From Cryobacterium sp. MP_M3 (GTDB lineage Bacteria; Actinomycetota; Actinomycetes; Actinomycetales; Microbacteriaceae), in the NCBI RefSeq assembly GCF_015752155.1, contig NZ_JADOVI010000004.1:1-64000 (forward strand): DNA of 64,000 bases. Reading direction: 5' to 3'. This document shows positions 36,422-45,418 of this stretch, one piece after another (position 1 is the stretch's first letter; every line of letters begins with the position of its first letter). The translations under genes were made by a program, and so were the position numbers. Under the pieces are notes generated by a model. It searched no databases. It was not told the DNA's origin and saw only the letters and a list, made by a program, of their open reading frames with translations.

Positions 36422-36928
36422 CTACCGGAACACCGACCGCGCCACAGCCGAGACCTCCAACGGCACGCCCTCCGGCAGGAAGAAGACCACCACCGGCGGG
36501 CGCCAGACCGCGCCCAGCGTGACGCTCGCGCTCTGCCCGTCGGCCGAGCCGGCCCCGGTCAGTTCCACCCCGTCGACGCCGCCGTGGGGTGCCGCCGCCA
36601 GGTAGTCCTCGGCCGCCGCCCGCACCTCGTCGGACCGGAGCACGGGTCGCGGCACCGGCCCGGACGGGTCAGCGGTGACGCCGACCGCGTCGAGCGAGAA
36701 GGACTCAGCCCCGGCGAGCGCGGCACCGTCGGCAAGGGTGAGCAGCCGTTTGTGGTCCAGGTAGAGCGAACTCGCGGCCACGACGACGAGGATCAGCACG
36801 AGTGCGAGGAAGGCGTAGAAGATCGTCAGGATCAGGGTCGAGCCATCCTCGTGCGGGCCGCGGCTGCCCCAGATGCGGCGGACCGCAGCGAACCACCGGC
36901 CCGATCGACCCGTCACCCCCCGGGACAT
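36422..36928 (-). CDS. TadG-like pilus-assembly protein
   Basis: A 168-residue protein with one membrane segment (about 30-55) preceded by DGSTLILTIFYAFLALVL, the N-terminal feature of Tad-like proteins, and a periplasmic or outside part with LADGAALAGAESF. It is the last gene of the Tad operon and overlaps the stop/start of the TadE-like gene before it. In actinobacteria these proteins are probably minor pilins or assembly factors. Confidence 0.65.
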   Translation of the reverse strand: MSRGVTGRSGRWFAAVRRIWGSRGPHEDGSTLILTIFYAFLALVLILVVVAASSLYLDHKRLLTLADGAALAGAESFSLDAVGVTADPSGPVPRPVLRSDEVRAAAEDYLAAAPHGGVDGVELTGAGSADGQSASVTLGAVWRPPVVVFFLPEGVPLEVSAVARSVFR

Positions 36929-37443
36929 CAGCCGGCCCTGCGGAACCGGGACACCGTCTGGGTGGCCACGGCTTCCATCGGGATGCTCGCCGCGCTGCGC
37001 AAGGACAGCAGATCGGGGACAAGCGGCAACGCCACCCGAATCCGCACCGTGACGGAGACCGTGCTGCGCCTGGCCAGGCAGCCTCCGGCCCCGCAGTCGA
37101 TGCTCACCGCGGCGCTGTCTCCGGCGATGCCGTAGTCGTCGAGCCCGACCTGCACCGCCCGGAGCGCCCCGGCCCGGGCAGCGGCTTCGTCGGGCGCCTG
37201 AACGTAGACGCGGGCGGCCTGCCGCGCGGCACCCTCCACCGCGAACGCCCCGCCCTGCAGCGCCGACATGGCCAGCACGAGGTAGACGAGCGGAACGAGG
37301 AGGATCGCCCCGGCGGTGATCAACTCGAGCGCGGCCGACCCGTCTTCCCCGGCGAGGAGCCGGCCGGCGGACCGGTGAACGCCTTCGGTCAGTTTCGCGT
37401 CCGACTGGCGGCGGCTCCTACTCGAGGTCTTCCACGGCGGCAT
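36928..37443 (-). CDS. TadE-like minor pilin, second copy
   Basis: About 171 residues from ATG 37443. A membrane helix follows the TadE start motif EDGSAALELITAGAILLVPLVYLVLAM (positions about 35-60), the class of pseudopilin-like minor subunits. The soluble part carries a disulfide-capable CGAGGC. The start lies within the end of the other TadE-like gene, indicating coupling. A far upstream start is rejected because it overlaps that gene. Confidence 0.65.
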   Translation of the reverse strand: MPPWKTSSRSRRQSDAKLTEGVHRSAGRLLAGEDGSAALELITAGAILLVPLVYLVLAMSALQGGAFAVEGAARQAARVYVQAPDEAAARAGALRAVQVGLDDYGIAGDSAAVSIDCGAGGCLARRSTVSVTVRIRVALPLVPDLLSLRSAASIPMEAVATQTVSRFRRAG

Positions 37444-37822
37444 GCCCCACCACCTCCAGACCGCGATCGAGGCCGAGGAGACCGAGCAGCGGCAGTGGGG
37501 CGATGACCCGCACCTGCACGCTCGGGTAGCCGTCGTATTCGGTGTAACCGGCAACGACATCCGTGGCGTAGCCGGGACCAAGCGCCACGGTGACCAGTTC
37601 CCGGGTGCGCGCGACGCCCTCGGCCAGGCTGCTGTCGGCCACGGCGGCGAACCGTGCGCCTTCGGCCGCCGCGTCGAGAGCGGTGTTGCGCACGTGCAGG
37701 GCGAGCGCGAGTTGCATGACGGTGAGGGTCAGCACCGTGAGCAGCCCGCCCACCATGACGAATTCCGCCGCCGCCGATCCTGTGTCACCGGACGGGGCGG
37801 ATGCGCGTCGCAGGAGAAACAT
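37418..37822 (-). CDS. TadE-like minor pilin
   Basis: A 134-residue protein with the TadE pattern GSAAAEFVMVGGLLTVLTLTVMQL near residues 15-38 (a conserved Glu five residues into a hydrophobic helix, as in type IV pilin processing sites). It probably stabilises or initiates the Flp pilus. It overlaps the next TadE-like gene by 26 nt and follows the pilin-like gene by 9 nt. Confidence 0.7.
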   Translation of the reverse strand: MFLLRRASAPSGDTGSAAAEFVMVGGLLTVLTLTVMQLALALHVRNTALDAAAEGARFAAVADSSLAEGVARTRELVTVALGPGYATDVVAGYTEYDGYPSVQVRVIAPLPLLGLLGLDRGLEVVGHAAVEDLE

Positions 37823-37831
37823 CGTCCGGGG

Positions 37832-38008
37832 TCAGAAACCGCTCACGCGGTCGATGGCCTGCTGGAACACCCCGCTCAGGGCAGGGCCGGCCAGACCCCA
37901 GATGATGATGACCAGACCGGCAGTCATCAGGGTGATCAGGACCCAGCCGGGGACGTCCCCGGTGTCGTCGCTCCACAGGGTCAGGAAACGCCGCCGCAAT
38001 GTGGTCAT
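37832..38008 (-). CDS. Flp-type pilin-like protein
   Basis: A 58-residue protein with a basic front, DDTGDVPGWVLITLMTAGLV (about 15-34) and a single hydrophobic helix, typical of actinobacterial Flp/DUF4244 pilins. GAGGAG precedes two consecutive ATGs; the second, at 38008, has better spacing. It should be the major pilus subunit of the Tad system, processed at the Gly-Asp-Val region. Confidence 0.7.
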   Translation of the reverse strand: MTTLRRRFLTLWSDDTGDVPGWVLITLMTAGLVIIIWGLAGPALSGVFQQAIDRVSGF

Positions 38009-38051
38009 CATGCTCCTCTTTTCCGTGGGAATCACTTGGTGGGTCGGTGGG

Positions 38052-38999
38052 TCAGAAGCCCGACTGCAGGATGAACAGGCCGGGGAAAACCGCGAACAGG
38101 ATGGTCAGGGGAAGAATCAGGAAGACCAAGGGCACGAGCATGGCCACCTCCTTCTTGCCGGCCACTTCGAGAAGTTCCCGCTTGGCGCTGTCCCGGGAGT
38201 CCTGCGCCTGGGCTCGCAGAACCTCGGCCAGGGGCGTGCCACGGTCCAGCGCGCCCGAGACCTGGTCGACGAGACGGGTCACCGCCGGAAGGTGCAGACG
38301 GCCGGCCAGCGTGCCCAGCGCGGAGTGCAGCGGCACGCCGATCCGCACATCGGCGACGACGCCGGCGAATTCCCGCGACAACTCCCCCGTGCTCGTGCGT
38401 GACACCCGGGCGAGCGAGTCGAGGATTCCCTCGCCCGCCGACAGGGAGAGCGTGAGGAACTCCAGGATCGTCGGCAGCTCGCTCTGCATCCGTGCCAACC
38501 GCGCCGTCGCCGCACGGGTCAGCAGCCAGTCCCGCGCCAGGGCGCCGCAGAGCCCGGCCAGAACGGGCACGACGACCGACACCACGACGGGTGCCGTCCG
38601 GAAGATCGGAAGCATGATGGCAAGACCGGCACCCAGCCCGAACGCGACGAGAGCCCAGACCACCTGCTCCGACCGGAATCGATCGACGCTGTGCTCGGCC
38701 CCGGCTTGGCGCAGTCGCCGCTCGATGCCATCCGCACCGCCGAGCACGGCCCCCAGCAGCCGCTTGAGGGCGCCGAAGGCTGGGGCGAACAGCGTGCCGA
38801 GCACGGGGATCGGGTCGACCGAACGCCGGCCGACGAAGGCGCGAGCCTCAACCGACACGTCCAGGATGTAGGGGGCCAGCCTGTGCACGAGTCGCGGCCG
38901 GCTGAGACGCGGGATGGTGCTCACCATCGACCACAGTCCGATGCCCAGCGCGCAGCCGCAGAACAGGCCCCACGCCAGCGACGCACTCACCGGAACCAC
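38052..38999 (-). CDS. tadC: TadC-like pilus platform protein
   Basis: A 315-residue protein with a T2SSF domain: membrane segments near 5-25, 118-160 and 275-310, with the sequence EGILDSLARVSR in the cytoplasmic part. It forms the inner-membrane platform together with TadB. It overlaps tadB by 13 nt. Confidence 0.8.
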   Translation of the reverse strand: MVPVSASLAWGLFCGCALGIGLWSMVSTIPRLSRPRLVHRLAPYILDVSVEARAFVGRRSVDPIPVLGTLFAPAFGALKRLLGAVLGGADGIERRLRQAGAEHSVDRFRSEQVVWALVAFGLGAGLAIMLPIFRTAPVVVSVVVPVLAGLCGALARDWLLTRAATARLARMQSELPTILEFLTLSLSAGEGILDSLARVSRTSTGELSREFAGVVADVRIGVPLHSALGTLAGRLHLPAVTRLVDQVSGALDRGTPLAEVLRAQAQDSRDSAKRELLEVAGKKEVAMLVPLVFLILPLTILFAVFPGLFILQSGF

Positions 39000-39850
39000 C
39001 GGCGTTCCTCAGGGAGCCGGCCCAGGGCCACCATCACCCGGTAGGCCACGACCGACATGCCGAGACCGCCGAGCACGACGGCCACCCCCGCACTGGTGTT
39101 GTACGCGACGGCTGCCTCCGGCCGCGACCCGAGGAGGAGCAGGATCACCCAGGGCGCCGCCACGCCCAACCGTGCGGCGTTCACCACCCATGACTGGCGG
39201 GCCTCGACCTCGGCCCGGATGGCCGCGTCCTGCCGGAGCCAGGCCGCAAGGCTGCGCAGCACGATCGTGAGGTCGCTGCCGCCGACCTCCCTGGCCATCC
39301 GCAGGGTTTCGAGGATGCGATCGGCGACCGGGTCGGCGAGGGACTCCTTCAGGCGGTCCACGGCATAGGCGAAATTGCCGGTGGACCGGTAGTCTCCGGC
39401 GAACGCCGCGAACGCGGCCCTGGTCGTCACCGGGCCGGCGTCCGCCAGGCTGCTCACGCTGTCGGGCAGGGCGAGACCCGACCGCACCGCGGACACGAGA
39501 TGGTCGACGACATCGGGCCAGACTGTCCGGTTGGCCCGACGCGTTGCCCGCGCGCGCCAGGTGACAACCAGCACGGGCACTGCCATGCCGCCCAGCCCCG
39601 CGACGACCGACAGCGCCCCGATGCCGAGGAGCGCCTCGGCAAGCGCGAAGCCGGCCAGTCCAAGGACGAGGGAAATGGCCGCGAACGCGGGCAACGGAAG
39701 CGCACCCAGGCCGGCCTGGGCCAGGTCTGCCCGGAACGCCCCGCGCGGCCGGCCCCGCCCGGGATCGGCCGTCCCGCGCGCCGGCCAGAGGAACGGCGAG
39801 GCCAGCAGCAGCAGGCCGGCCCCGAGCAGGCTCCCGAGAACGATGGTCAT
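38987..39850 (-). CDS. tadB: TadB-like pilus platform protein
   Basis: A 287-residue protein with paired N-terminal helices (about 1-20, 55-95) and C-terminal helices (about 220-270) around a T2SSF domain (LPDSVSSLADAGPVTT). It is the partner of TadC in the inner membrane, driven by TadA. It overlaps tadA by 4 nt and tadC by 13 nt. Confidence 0.8.
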   Translation of the reverse strand: MTIVLGSLLGAGLLLLASPFLWPARGTADPGRGRPRGAFRADLAQAGLGALPLPAFAAISLVLGLAGFALAEALLGIGALSVVAGLGGMAVPVLVVTWRARATRRANRTVWPDVVDHLVSAVRSGLALPDSVSSLADAGPVTTRAAFAAFAGDYRSTGNFAYAVDRLKESLADPVADRILETLRMAREVGGSDLTIVLRSLAAWLRQDAAIRAEVEARQSWVVNAARLGVAAPWVILLLLGSRPEAAVAYNTSAGVAVVLGGLGMSVVAYRVMVALGRLPEERRWFR

Positions 39851-41079
39851 GCCGCACCAGCTCGCAGCACAATGGCGGGGTCGAGGCCCGCCGCGAGGAA
39901 CTTGGTGAGCTTGCCGGGGTGGCCGCCGGTCGCCGTGAGCGTTCCGCCCTCGATGAGGAAGATGGGGCTCGCCTCGATCACGGGGCCGGCAAGCCGACCA
40001 CTCGGCGCCAGGATCTCGATGACCCGGCGACGGCCGTGCCGGTCGATCTCGCAGTGGACCACGATATCGATGCAGCCCGCGACGGTCGGCAGCACGAAGG
40101 CCGAGTCAATGTTGCGACCGGCCAGGAGCGGGAGCGTGGACAGCTTGGCCAGGGCGTCCCGTGCGCTGTTGGCGTGGATCGAGCACATCCCCGGCAGCCC
40201 GCTGTTGAGCGCGATCAACAGGTCGAGGCTTTCCGCCTCGCGCACCTCGCCGACGATGAGGCGGTCGGGCCGCATCCGCAGGGATTCCTTGATCAGCCGG
40301 CGCAGGGTGATCTCGCCGGTGCCCTCGAGGCTCGGCTGGCGGCACTGCATGGCCACGACGTCGCGGGCGGCGAGGTCGAGTTCAAAGGTTTCCTCCACCG
40401 TCACGATCCGCTCGTTGCGGCGCGTGGCGGTGAGGAGCGCGTTGAGCATCGTGGTCTTGCCGGTCTGGGTCGCGCCCGAGACGAGGATGTTCTGCCCTGA
40501 CAGTACGCACATCCGCAGGAATTCCGACGCCTGCTGGGTCAGCGAACCCAGCCCGACCAACTGGTTCAGGTCGCGGATGCGCCGGGTGAACTTGCGGATG
40601 TTCACCGCCCAGTGCTTGCGGGTGATGTCCGGGATGACCACGTGCAGCCGGGAGCCGTCGGGCAGGGACGCATCGACGAACGGGGAGGACAGGTCGACCC
40701 GGCGGCCGGATGCCTGCAGCATCCGTTCGACCAGGTCGCGCACCTCTCGCTCGGAGAGCACCATGTCGGTCAGTTCCGGAACCCCGTCGCGGGCCACGAA
40801 CACCCGGGACGGCGCGTTGATCCAGATCTCCTCGATGCCCGGGTCGTCGAGGAACGGTTGCAGCGCCCCGAACCCGGTCAGCGACGCCACCACTTCCCGG
40901 GCTGCCTGACGCTCGTCGGGGATCAGCGGCAGGGAGGAGCCGAGCGCCCGCTCGCTGTAACGCTGCAGCTCGTCGTGCACGTATTTCTCGGCCAGCACCA
41001 GGTCGGTCGAGAGATCGACGCCGTCGCGGCGCACCCGGGACCGGACCTGCTCGGTGATGATGCGGACGGCCTCGCTCAT
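39847..41079 (-). CDS. tadA: Pilus assembly ATPase TadA/CpaF
   Basis: A 410-residue secretion ATPase of the GspE/VirB11 type with Walker A GATQTGKTTML (about 197-207), Asp box around RPDRLIVGEVRE (about 273-284) and a His box further on. It powers Flp pilus assembly. It is the first gene of a seven-gene tight operon (tadA to the TadG-like gene). No TadZ/CpaE or prepilin peptidase gene is in the window. Confidence 0.9.
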   Translation of the reverse strand: MSEAVRIITEQVRSRVRRDGVDLSTDLVLAEKYVHDELQRYSERALGSSLPLIPDERQAAREVVASLTGFGALQPFLDDPGIEEIWINAPSRVFVARDGVPELTDMVLSEREVRDLVERMLQASGRRVDLSSPFVDASLPDGSRLHVVIPDITRKHWAVNIRKFTRRIRDLNQLVGLGSLTQQASEFLRMCVLSGQNILVSGATQTGKTTMLNALLTATRRNERIVTVEETFELDLAARDVVAMQCRQPSLEGTGEITLRRLIKESLRMRPDRLIVGEVREAESLDLLIALNSGLPGMCSIHANSARDALAKLSTLPLLAGRNIDSAFVLPTVAGCIDIVVHCEIDRHGRRRVIEILAPSGRLAGPVIEASPIFLIEGGTLTATGGHPGKLTKFLAAGLDPAIVLRAGAA

Positions 41080-41163
41080 CCCTGAATGATGCTCCGCCGT
41101 GGCGATGCGCCGGGGAACTTATCCACAGCCCCGTCGCCAGACCCGGGTGAGTTGCAGAGAAAA

Positions 41164-41190
41164 CACCCTCGTCGCGCTGGCGAGGGTGCT
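41164..41190 (-). terminator. Terminator after the SDR gene
   Basis: CACCCTCG and CGAGGGTG form an 8-bp stem with a 9-nt loop. On the minus strand it ends in TTTTC, 14 nt after the SDR stop, and it shields the Tad operon start. Confidence 0.7.
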
Positions 41191-41201
41191 TTCTTCGCAA
41201 G

Positions 41202-42008
41202 TCAGCGGGCGGACCAGCCGCCGTCCATCCCGTAGCTGGAGCCCGTGACCATGGCGGCATCCGCCGACGCCAGCCAGGCCACCAGCGACCCGACCTCCTC
41301 CGGCTCGACCAGCCGTTTGATGGCGCTCTCCGTGAGCATGATCCGGCCGAGCACCTCCGACTCCGGGATGCCGTGCACGAGCGCCTGGTCTGTGATCTGC
41401 TTCTCGACCAGGGGCGTGCGCACATAGCCGGGGCTGACGCAGTTGCTGGTCACCCCGTGTTCCCCGCCCTCGAGGGCGGTCACCTTGGAGAGGCCCTCCA
41501 GCCCGTGCTTGGCCGCGACATACGCCGCCTTGAACGGCGAGGCGCGGATACCGTGCACCGACGTGACGTTGACGATGCGCCCGAAGCCGCGCTCGTACAT
41601 CTGCGGCAAGGCCGCCCGGATCAGCAGGAAGGGAACCTCCAGCATGAGCGTGATGATGCGGCGGAAGTCCTCCGGGGCGAAGTCCTGGATCGGGCTGATC
41701 GTCTGGATGCCCGCGTTGTTGACCAGGATGTCCACGCCCGCCAACCGCAGGGACAGCTCCGGGTCGGTCAGCGCGGCCGGGTCCAGCAGGTTCACCGCCC
41801 AGCTCGACCCGCCGACCTCCGCGGCGAGCGCCGCGGCCCCCGCCTGGTCCATGTCGGCGACGACGACGTGGGCGCCGCGGGCCGCAAGCGCCCGGACGGT
41901 GGCCGCGCCGATCCCGCTCGCTCCCCCGGTGACGAGGGCTCTCCGGCCCTGAAGGGGCCCGGAGCCGCCCCCATCGTGGAGGGAAACGGTCTCTGGTGCT
42001 GCGGTCAT
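41202..42008 (-). CDS. SDR dehydrogenase, 3-hydroxybutyrate dehydrogenase-like
   Basis: A 268-residue classical short-chain dehydrogenase: TGGASGIG cofactor site (about 27-34), NNAG (about 96-99) and YVAAKHG with catalytic Tyr-Lys (about 162-168). The SVHG..SPFKAAYVAAKHG region resembles 3-hydroxybutyrate dehydrogenase (BdhA). It would interconvert 3-hydroxybutyrate and acetoacetate with NAD. It is followed upstream by an MHS-type transporter gene in the same direction, suggesting uptake and oxidation of a hydroxy acid. Confidence 0.7.
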   Translation of the reverse strand: MTAAPETVSLHDGGGSGPLQGRRALVTGGASGIGAATVRALAARGAHVVVADMDQAGAAALAAEVGGSSWAVNLLDPAALTDPELSLRLAGVDILVNNAGIQTISPIQDFAPEDFRRIITLMLEVPFLLIRAALPQMYERGFGRIVNVTSVHGIRASPFKAAYVAAKHGLEGLSKVTALEGGEHGVTSNCVSPGYVRTPLVEKQITDQALVHGIPESEVLGRIMLTESAIKRLVEPEEVGSLVAWLASADAAMVTGSSYGMDGGWSAR

Positions 42009-42067
42009 CAGGTGATCCTTCGTGATGCGGGCTGGCGTGGGCGTGCGGGGACGGTCATCCGGCCGGC

Positions 42068-43474
42068 TCAGCCGGCCACCGTCGCCGGCTCCAGGCCGTG
42101 CCTGCGGGCATCCTCAGCATCGACCTCGCGCAGCGAGATGCCCCTGGTCTCCTTGAGCGTGACCACGGCGACGACGGTGATCGCGCAGGCGATCACCAGG
42201 TAGAACGCCACCGGCAGCCAGGACTTGTACTGCTGGAGCAGCGCCGTGGCGATGATCGGCGCCATCGAACCGGCCAGGATCGAGGTGACCTGGTAGCCGA
42301 GGGACACCCCGGAGTAGCGCATCCGGGTCGGGAACATCTCGGCCATGATCGCGGGCTGCCCGGCGTACATCAGTGCGTGGAAGCACAGCCCGATGGTGAT
42401 GGCCGCCACGATGACGACCGGGTTCAGGGTGTCGAACATCGGGAAGGCGAAGAACGCCCAGGTCGATCCGAGCACGGCGCCGGCGAGGTAGACCGGCTTG
42501 CGTCCGAACCGGTCGGAGAGTCGGCCGACCTGCGGGATCACCAGGAAGTGCACGACGTGGGCGAGCAGCAGGGCGAGCAGGAGCTGGCTCGTGTTGTACT
42601 GGTGCACCGTGACCAGGTAGACGATCGAGAAGCTCACGATCGTGTAGTACAGGATGTTCTCGGCGAAGCGCAGGCCCATGGCCCCCAGGATCCCCTTCGG
42701 GTACTTGCGCACGACCTCCATCACGCCGTAGCTGATCGCCTTCTCCGCCTCGACCTGCGCGCGGGCCTCGAGGAAGATCGGAGCCTCGCTGACGTGGGTG
42801 CGGATGTAGTAGCCGATCACCACGATGATCGCGGAGAGCCAGAAGGCCACCCGCCAGCCCCAGCCGAGGAACTGCTCGGCGGGCAGGATCCAGGACATGG
42901 TCAGCAGCACGAGGGTGGCGAGCAGGTTCCCGACCGGAACGGCCGCCTGCGGCCAGCTCGACCAGAAACCGCGGGTCTTGTTCGGGCTGTGCTCGGCAAC
43001 GAGCAGAACCGCACCGCCCCATTCCCCGCCGACCGCGAAGCCCTGGATGAAGCGCAGGATGACGAGCAGCGCGGGCGCCCAGTAGCCGATGTTGTTGTAT
43101 CCCGGCAGGCAGCCCATCAGGAACGTGGCGGCTCCGACGAGGATGATCGTGACCTGGAGGGTGTGCTTGCGACCGAGGCGGTCACCGATCTGACCGAAGA
43201 CGATGCCACCCAGCGGGCGGGCGATGAAGCCGACGGCGTAGGTGAGGAATGCGGCGATGATGCCGTCCAGTTCGCTGCCCGCGTTGGGGAAGAAGAACTT
43301 GCCGAAGACGAGGCTGGCGGCCGTGGCGTAGAGGAAGAACTCGTACCATTCCACGATCGTGCCGACCATCGACGCCGCCACGATCTTGCGCAGCCCCGAT
43401 TTCTCCTCCGGACTGTCCTGGCCGGACCCGGTCGGTCCTGGCTTCCCGGCTCCGACGCGCTGATTGACGCTCAT
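42068..43474 (-). CDS. MHS-family MFS transporter
   Basis: A 468-residue twelve-helix MFS protein of the metabolite:H+ symporter type (ProP/ShiA/KgtP-like). It has an RPLGGIVFGQIGDRLGRKHTL loop 2-3 motif and VEWYEFFLY in the first helix. ATG 43474 is chosen from the AAGGAG six bases upstream. It is probably the carrier for the substrate of the SDR gene. It diverges from the LysR gene across 146 nt. Confidence 0.8.
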   Translation of the reverse strand: MSVNQRVGAGKPGPTGSGQDSPEEKSGLRKIVAASMVGTIVEWYEFFLYATAASLVFGKFFFPNAGSELDGIIAAFLTYAVGFIARPLGGIVFGQIGDRLGRKHTLQVTIILVGAATFLMGCLPGYNNIGYWAPALLVILRFIQGFAVGGEWGGAVLLVAEHSPNKTRGFWSSWPQAAVPVGNLLATLVLLTMSWILPAEQFLGWGWRVAFWLSAIIVVIGYYIRTHVSEAPIFLEARAQVEAEKAISYGVMEVVRKYPKGILGAMGLRFAENILYYTIVSFSIVYLVTVHQYNTSQLLLALLLAHVVHFLVIPQVGRLSDRFGRKPVYLAGAVLGSTWAFFAFPMFDTLNPVVIVAAITIGLCFHALMYAGQPAIMAEMFPTRMRYSGVSLGYQVTSILAGSMAPIIATALLQQYKSWLPVAFYLVIACAITVVAVVTLKETRGISLREVDAEDARRHGLEPATVAG

Positions 43475-43572
43475 GTCTGTCTCCTTCGGTGTCGTCGCTG
43501 ACACTTAGTGGTGGATGGCCGGGGGTTGAGTTCCACCCAACACGGCTCCACTGAGTATTCACGGAGTCCCCC

Positions 43573-43610
43573 TGTGCATCAATGACCACTTCCACAGACG
43601 GCATGTGCAT
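43573..43610. promoter_or_regulatory. Paired TGTGCAT half-sites in the divergent promoter region
   Basis: TGTGCAT occurs at 43573-43579 and 43604-43610, starts 31 bp apart, about three helical turns. They lie between the transporter operon and the LysR gene, where a LysR regulator would bind. The link is inferred from position only. Confidence 0.35.
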
Positions 43611-43620
43611 AATTGCAGAC

Positions 43621-44571
43621 ATGACCCTCGCTGCGCCGCCGTCACCGACCCCCAATCCCGACGATCTCCTGGTCCTGCTCGCGGTCGCCCGCACGGGCCG
43701 GTACACCGCGGCGGCCGACAGCCTCGGCCTGAACCACACCACGGTGGCACGCCGGATCACCGCCCTGGAGAAGGCCCTCGACGGCCGCGTCCTCTCCCGC
43801 ACGGTGGGGGGCTGGGAGCTCACCGAGCTGGGCAAGAGGGCCTTCAGCGCGGCCGAGAACGTGGAAGCGGCCGTGGCCGTGCTGAACGGTACCGCCGGTC
43901 AACTGGGGCAACTGTCCGGCGTCGTGCGCATGTCGGCGACGGACGGCTTCAGCGCCTACATCGCCGCTCCCGCCGTCGCCGCCCTGCAGCGCACCCATCC
44001 CCATCTCCGGGTGGAGATCGTCACGGTGACCCGGCGGGCCCTCCAGCATCGCTCCGGCCTCGACATCGAGGTGGTGGTCGGCGAACCGCAGGTGCACCGG
44101 GCCGAGGCGGTGCGGCTGGGCCACTACCGGCTCGGCATGTACGCGTCGCGCGCCTATCTCGCCGAGAACGGAACCCCGGAGAGCGTGGCCGAGCTCACCC
44201 GGCATCCGCTGGTCTATTTCGTCGATTCGATGCTGCTGGTCGACGATCTGGATGCCCCGCGCCGGCTGGTCCCGTCGATGCGGGCCTCGCTCAGCTCGAC
44301 CAACGTCTTCGTGCACGTGGAGGCGACCCGGGCCGGCGCCGGCATCGGCTTCCTCCCGTGCTTCATGGCCGACCAGCACCCCGACCTTGTGCGGCTGCTC
44401 CCGTCCCAGTTCAACGAGCAGCTGCAGTACTGGATGGTGCTCCGCCCCGAGTCCCTGCACCAACCCGCCGTCGCCACCCTCGTCGCGGCGCTGCGGCATC
44501 AGGTCGACTCCTTCCGGGAGGCTCTGCACGGCGCACGAACTACACTGGAACCGCAGTCGCGGGAGTGGTGA
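43621..44571 (+). CDS. LysR-family transcriptional regulator
   Basis: The 316-residue protein from ATG 43621 (43582 is an in-frame alternative; neither has a good ribosome binding site) has an N-terminal HTH (VARTGRYTAAADSLGLNHTTVARRI, about 17-41) and a ligand-binding domain. It is divergent from the MHS transporter and SDR genes and probably controls them. Its stop codon lies 13 nt inside the tRNA-Leu gene, an unusually tight overlap. Confidence 0.8.
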   Translation: MTLAAPPSPTPNPDDLLVLLAVARTGRYTAAADSLGLNHTTVARRITALEKALDGRVLSRTVGGWELTELGKRAFSAAENVEAAVAVLNGTAGQLGQLSGVVRMSATDGFSAYIAAPAVAALQRTHPHLRVEIVTVTRRALQHRSGLDIEVVVGEPQVHRAEAVRLGHYRLGMYASRAYLAENGTPESVAELTRHPLVYFVDSMLLVDDLDAPRRLVPSMRASLSSTNVFVHVEATRAGAGIGFLPCFMADQHPDLVRLLPSQFNEQLQYWMVLRPESLHQPAVATLVAALRHQVDSFREALHGARTTLEPQSREW

Positions 44572-44640
44572 AATTGGCAGACACGCAGGATTTAGGTTCC
44601 TGTGCTTTCGAGCGTGGGGGTTCAAGTCCCCTCTCCCGCA
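44559..44640 (+). tRNA. tRNA-Leu (TAG)
   Basis: A long-variable-arm tRNA: acceptor GCGGGAG pairs with CTCCCGC, the anticodon arm is CAGGATTTAGGTTCCTG with anticodon TAG, and the T arm contains GGTTCAAGTCC. CCA is not encoded. The 5' end overlaps the last 13 nt of the LysR gene, and the next ATG is 2 nt after its end. Confidence 0.95.
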
Positions 44641-44641
44641 C

Positions 44642-45310
44642 ATGAACAATGCGTCAGCGCTGGACGGCCAGTTGAACGATCTGCTCGCGGACACCGGGGC
44701 AATCGTCTTCTACCTGCTTGTCTGGGCGCTCGTCTTCGCGGGCACGGCGGTGTTCCTCGGCGTCTTCATCCCCTTCATCACCGGGGATTCCTTGCTCTTC
44801 GGCTCCGGCCTGGTCGCGGCCTCGACCCCGAACCTCAACATCGCCGTGCTCGCCATCGGCACCGGACTCGCCGCATTCCTCGGCGACCAGGTCGGATTCC
44901 TTTTGGGGCGCCATTTCGGCCGCTCCTACCTCGACCGGCACGGCGGGCGGCGCACCAGGTCCGCGATCGCGAGAACCGAGCAGTTCTATCGCTCCTTCGG
45001 CTGGTGGTCCGTGGTGATCGCCCGGTTCATGCCCTGGGCGCGGGTGTTCGTGCCGGTGATCGCCGGGGTCGGCCGGATGAACTACTACAAATTCCTGAGC
45101 AGCAACCTGGTCGGCGCGATCGCCTGGGGTGTCGGACTGACCCTCACCGGCTACTTCGCCGCGGCCATTCCGAGCGTGAAGAGCGCTGCCTACGTCATCG
45201 CCGGGCTGTTCATCGCTGCGTCGGTCGCGTTCGGCGTGCGCACCTGGCGGTCCGAACACGGCACCCGCGCCACGCTCGCACCAGCGGATGACGTCGCCCC
45301 CGAAGTCTGA
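44642..45310 (+). CDS. DedA/SNARE-associated family membrane protein
   Basis: A 222-residue protein with about five hydrophobic segments, GVFIPFITGDSLLFGSG near the front and FMPWARVFVPVIAGVGRM, the DedA core. These proteins flip lipids such as undecaprenyl phosphate or phosphatidylethanolamine. The ATG starts two bases after tRNA-Leu, with no obvious ribosome binding site, so it may be read from processed transcript or leaderless mRNA. A second DedA gene follows. Confidence 0.8.
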   Translation: MNNASALDGQLNDLLADTGAIVFYLLVWALVFAGTAVFLGVFIPFITGDSLLFGSGLVAASTPNLNIAVLAIGTGLAAFLGDQVGFLLGRHFGRSYLDRHGGRRTRSAIARTEQFYRSFGWWSVVIARFMPWARVFVPVIAGVGRMNYYKFLSSNLVGAIAWGVGLTLTGYFAAAIPSVKSAAYVIAGLFIAASVAFGVRTWRSEHGTRATLAPADDVAPEV

Positions 45311-45418
45311 TCGCTGACCGGCGCATACGGGGTTCTCCCGTAATCTGGCGATAGCCTGTACCACAGCACCCACGATCACCGCCGCCCGGCCGTTGTGGCC
45401 ACCGACTGGAGCTCATTC

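Noticed and set aside
37444-37581. Longer start for the second TadE-like gene
   Set aside because: It runs antisense-like through the upstream TadE gene in another frame, with no supporting motif; ATG 37443 is adequate.
42098-43501. Long plus-strand ORF of 467 residues
   Set aside because: It is antisense to the MHS transporter, composed of charged low-complexity sequence with no domain.
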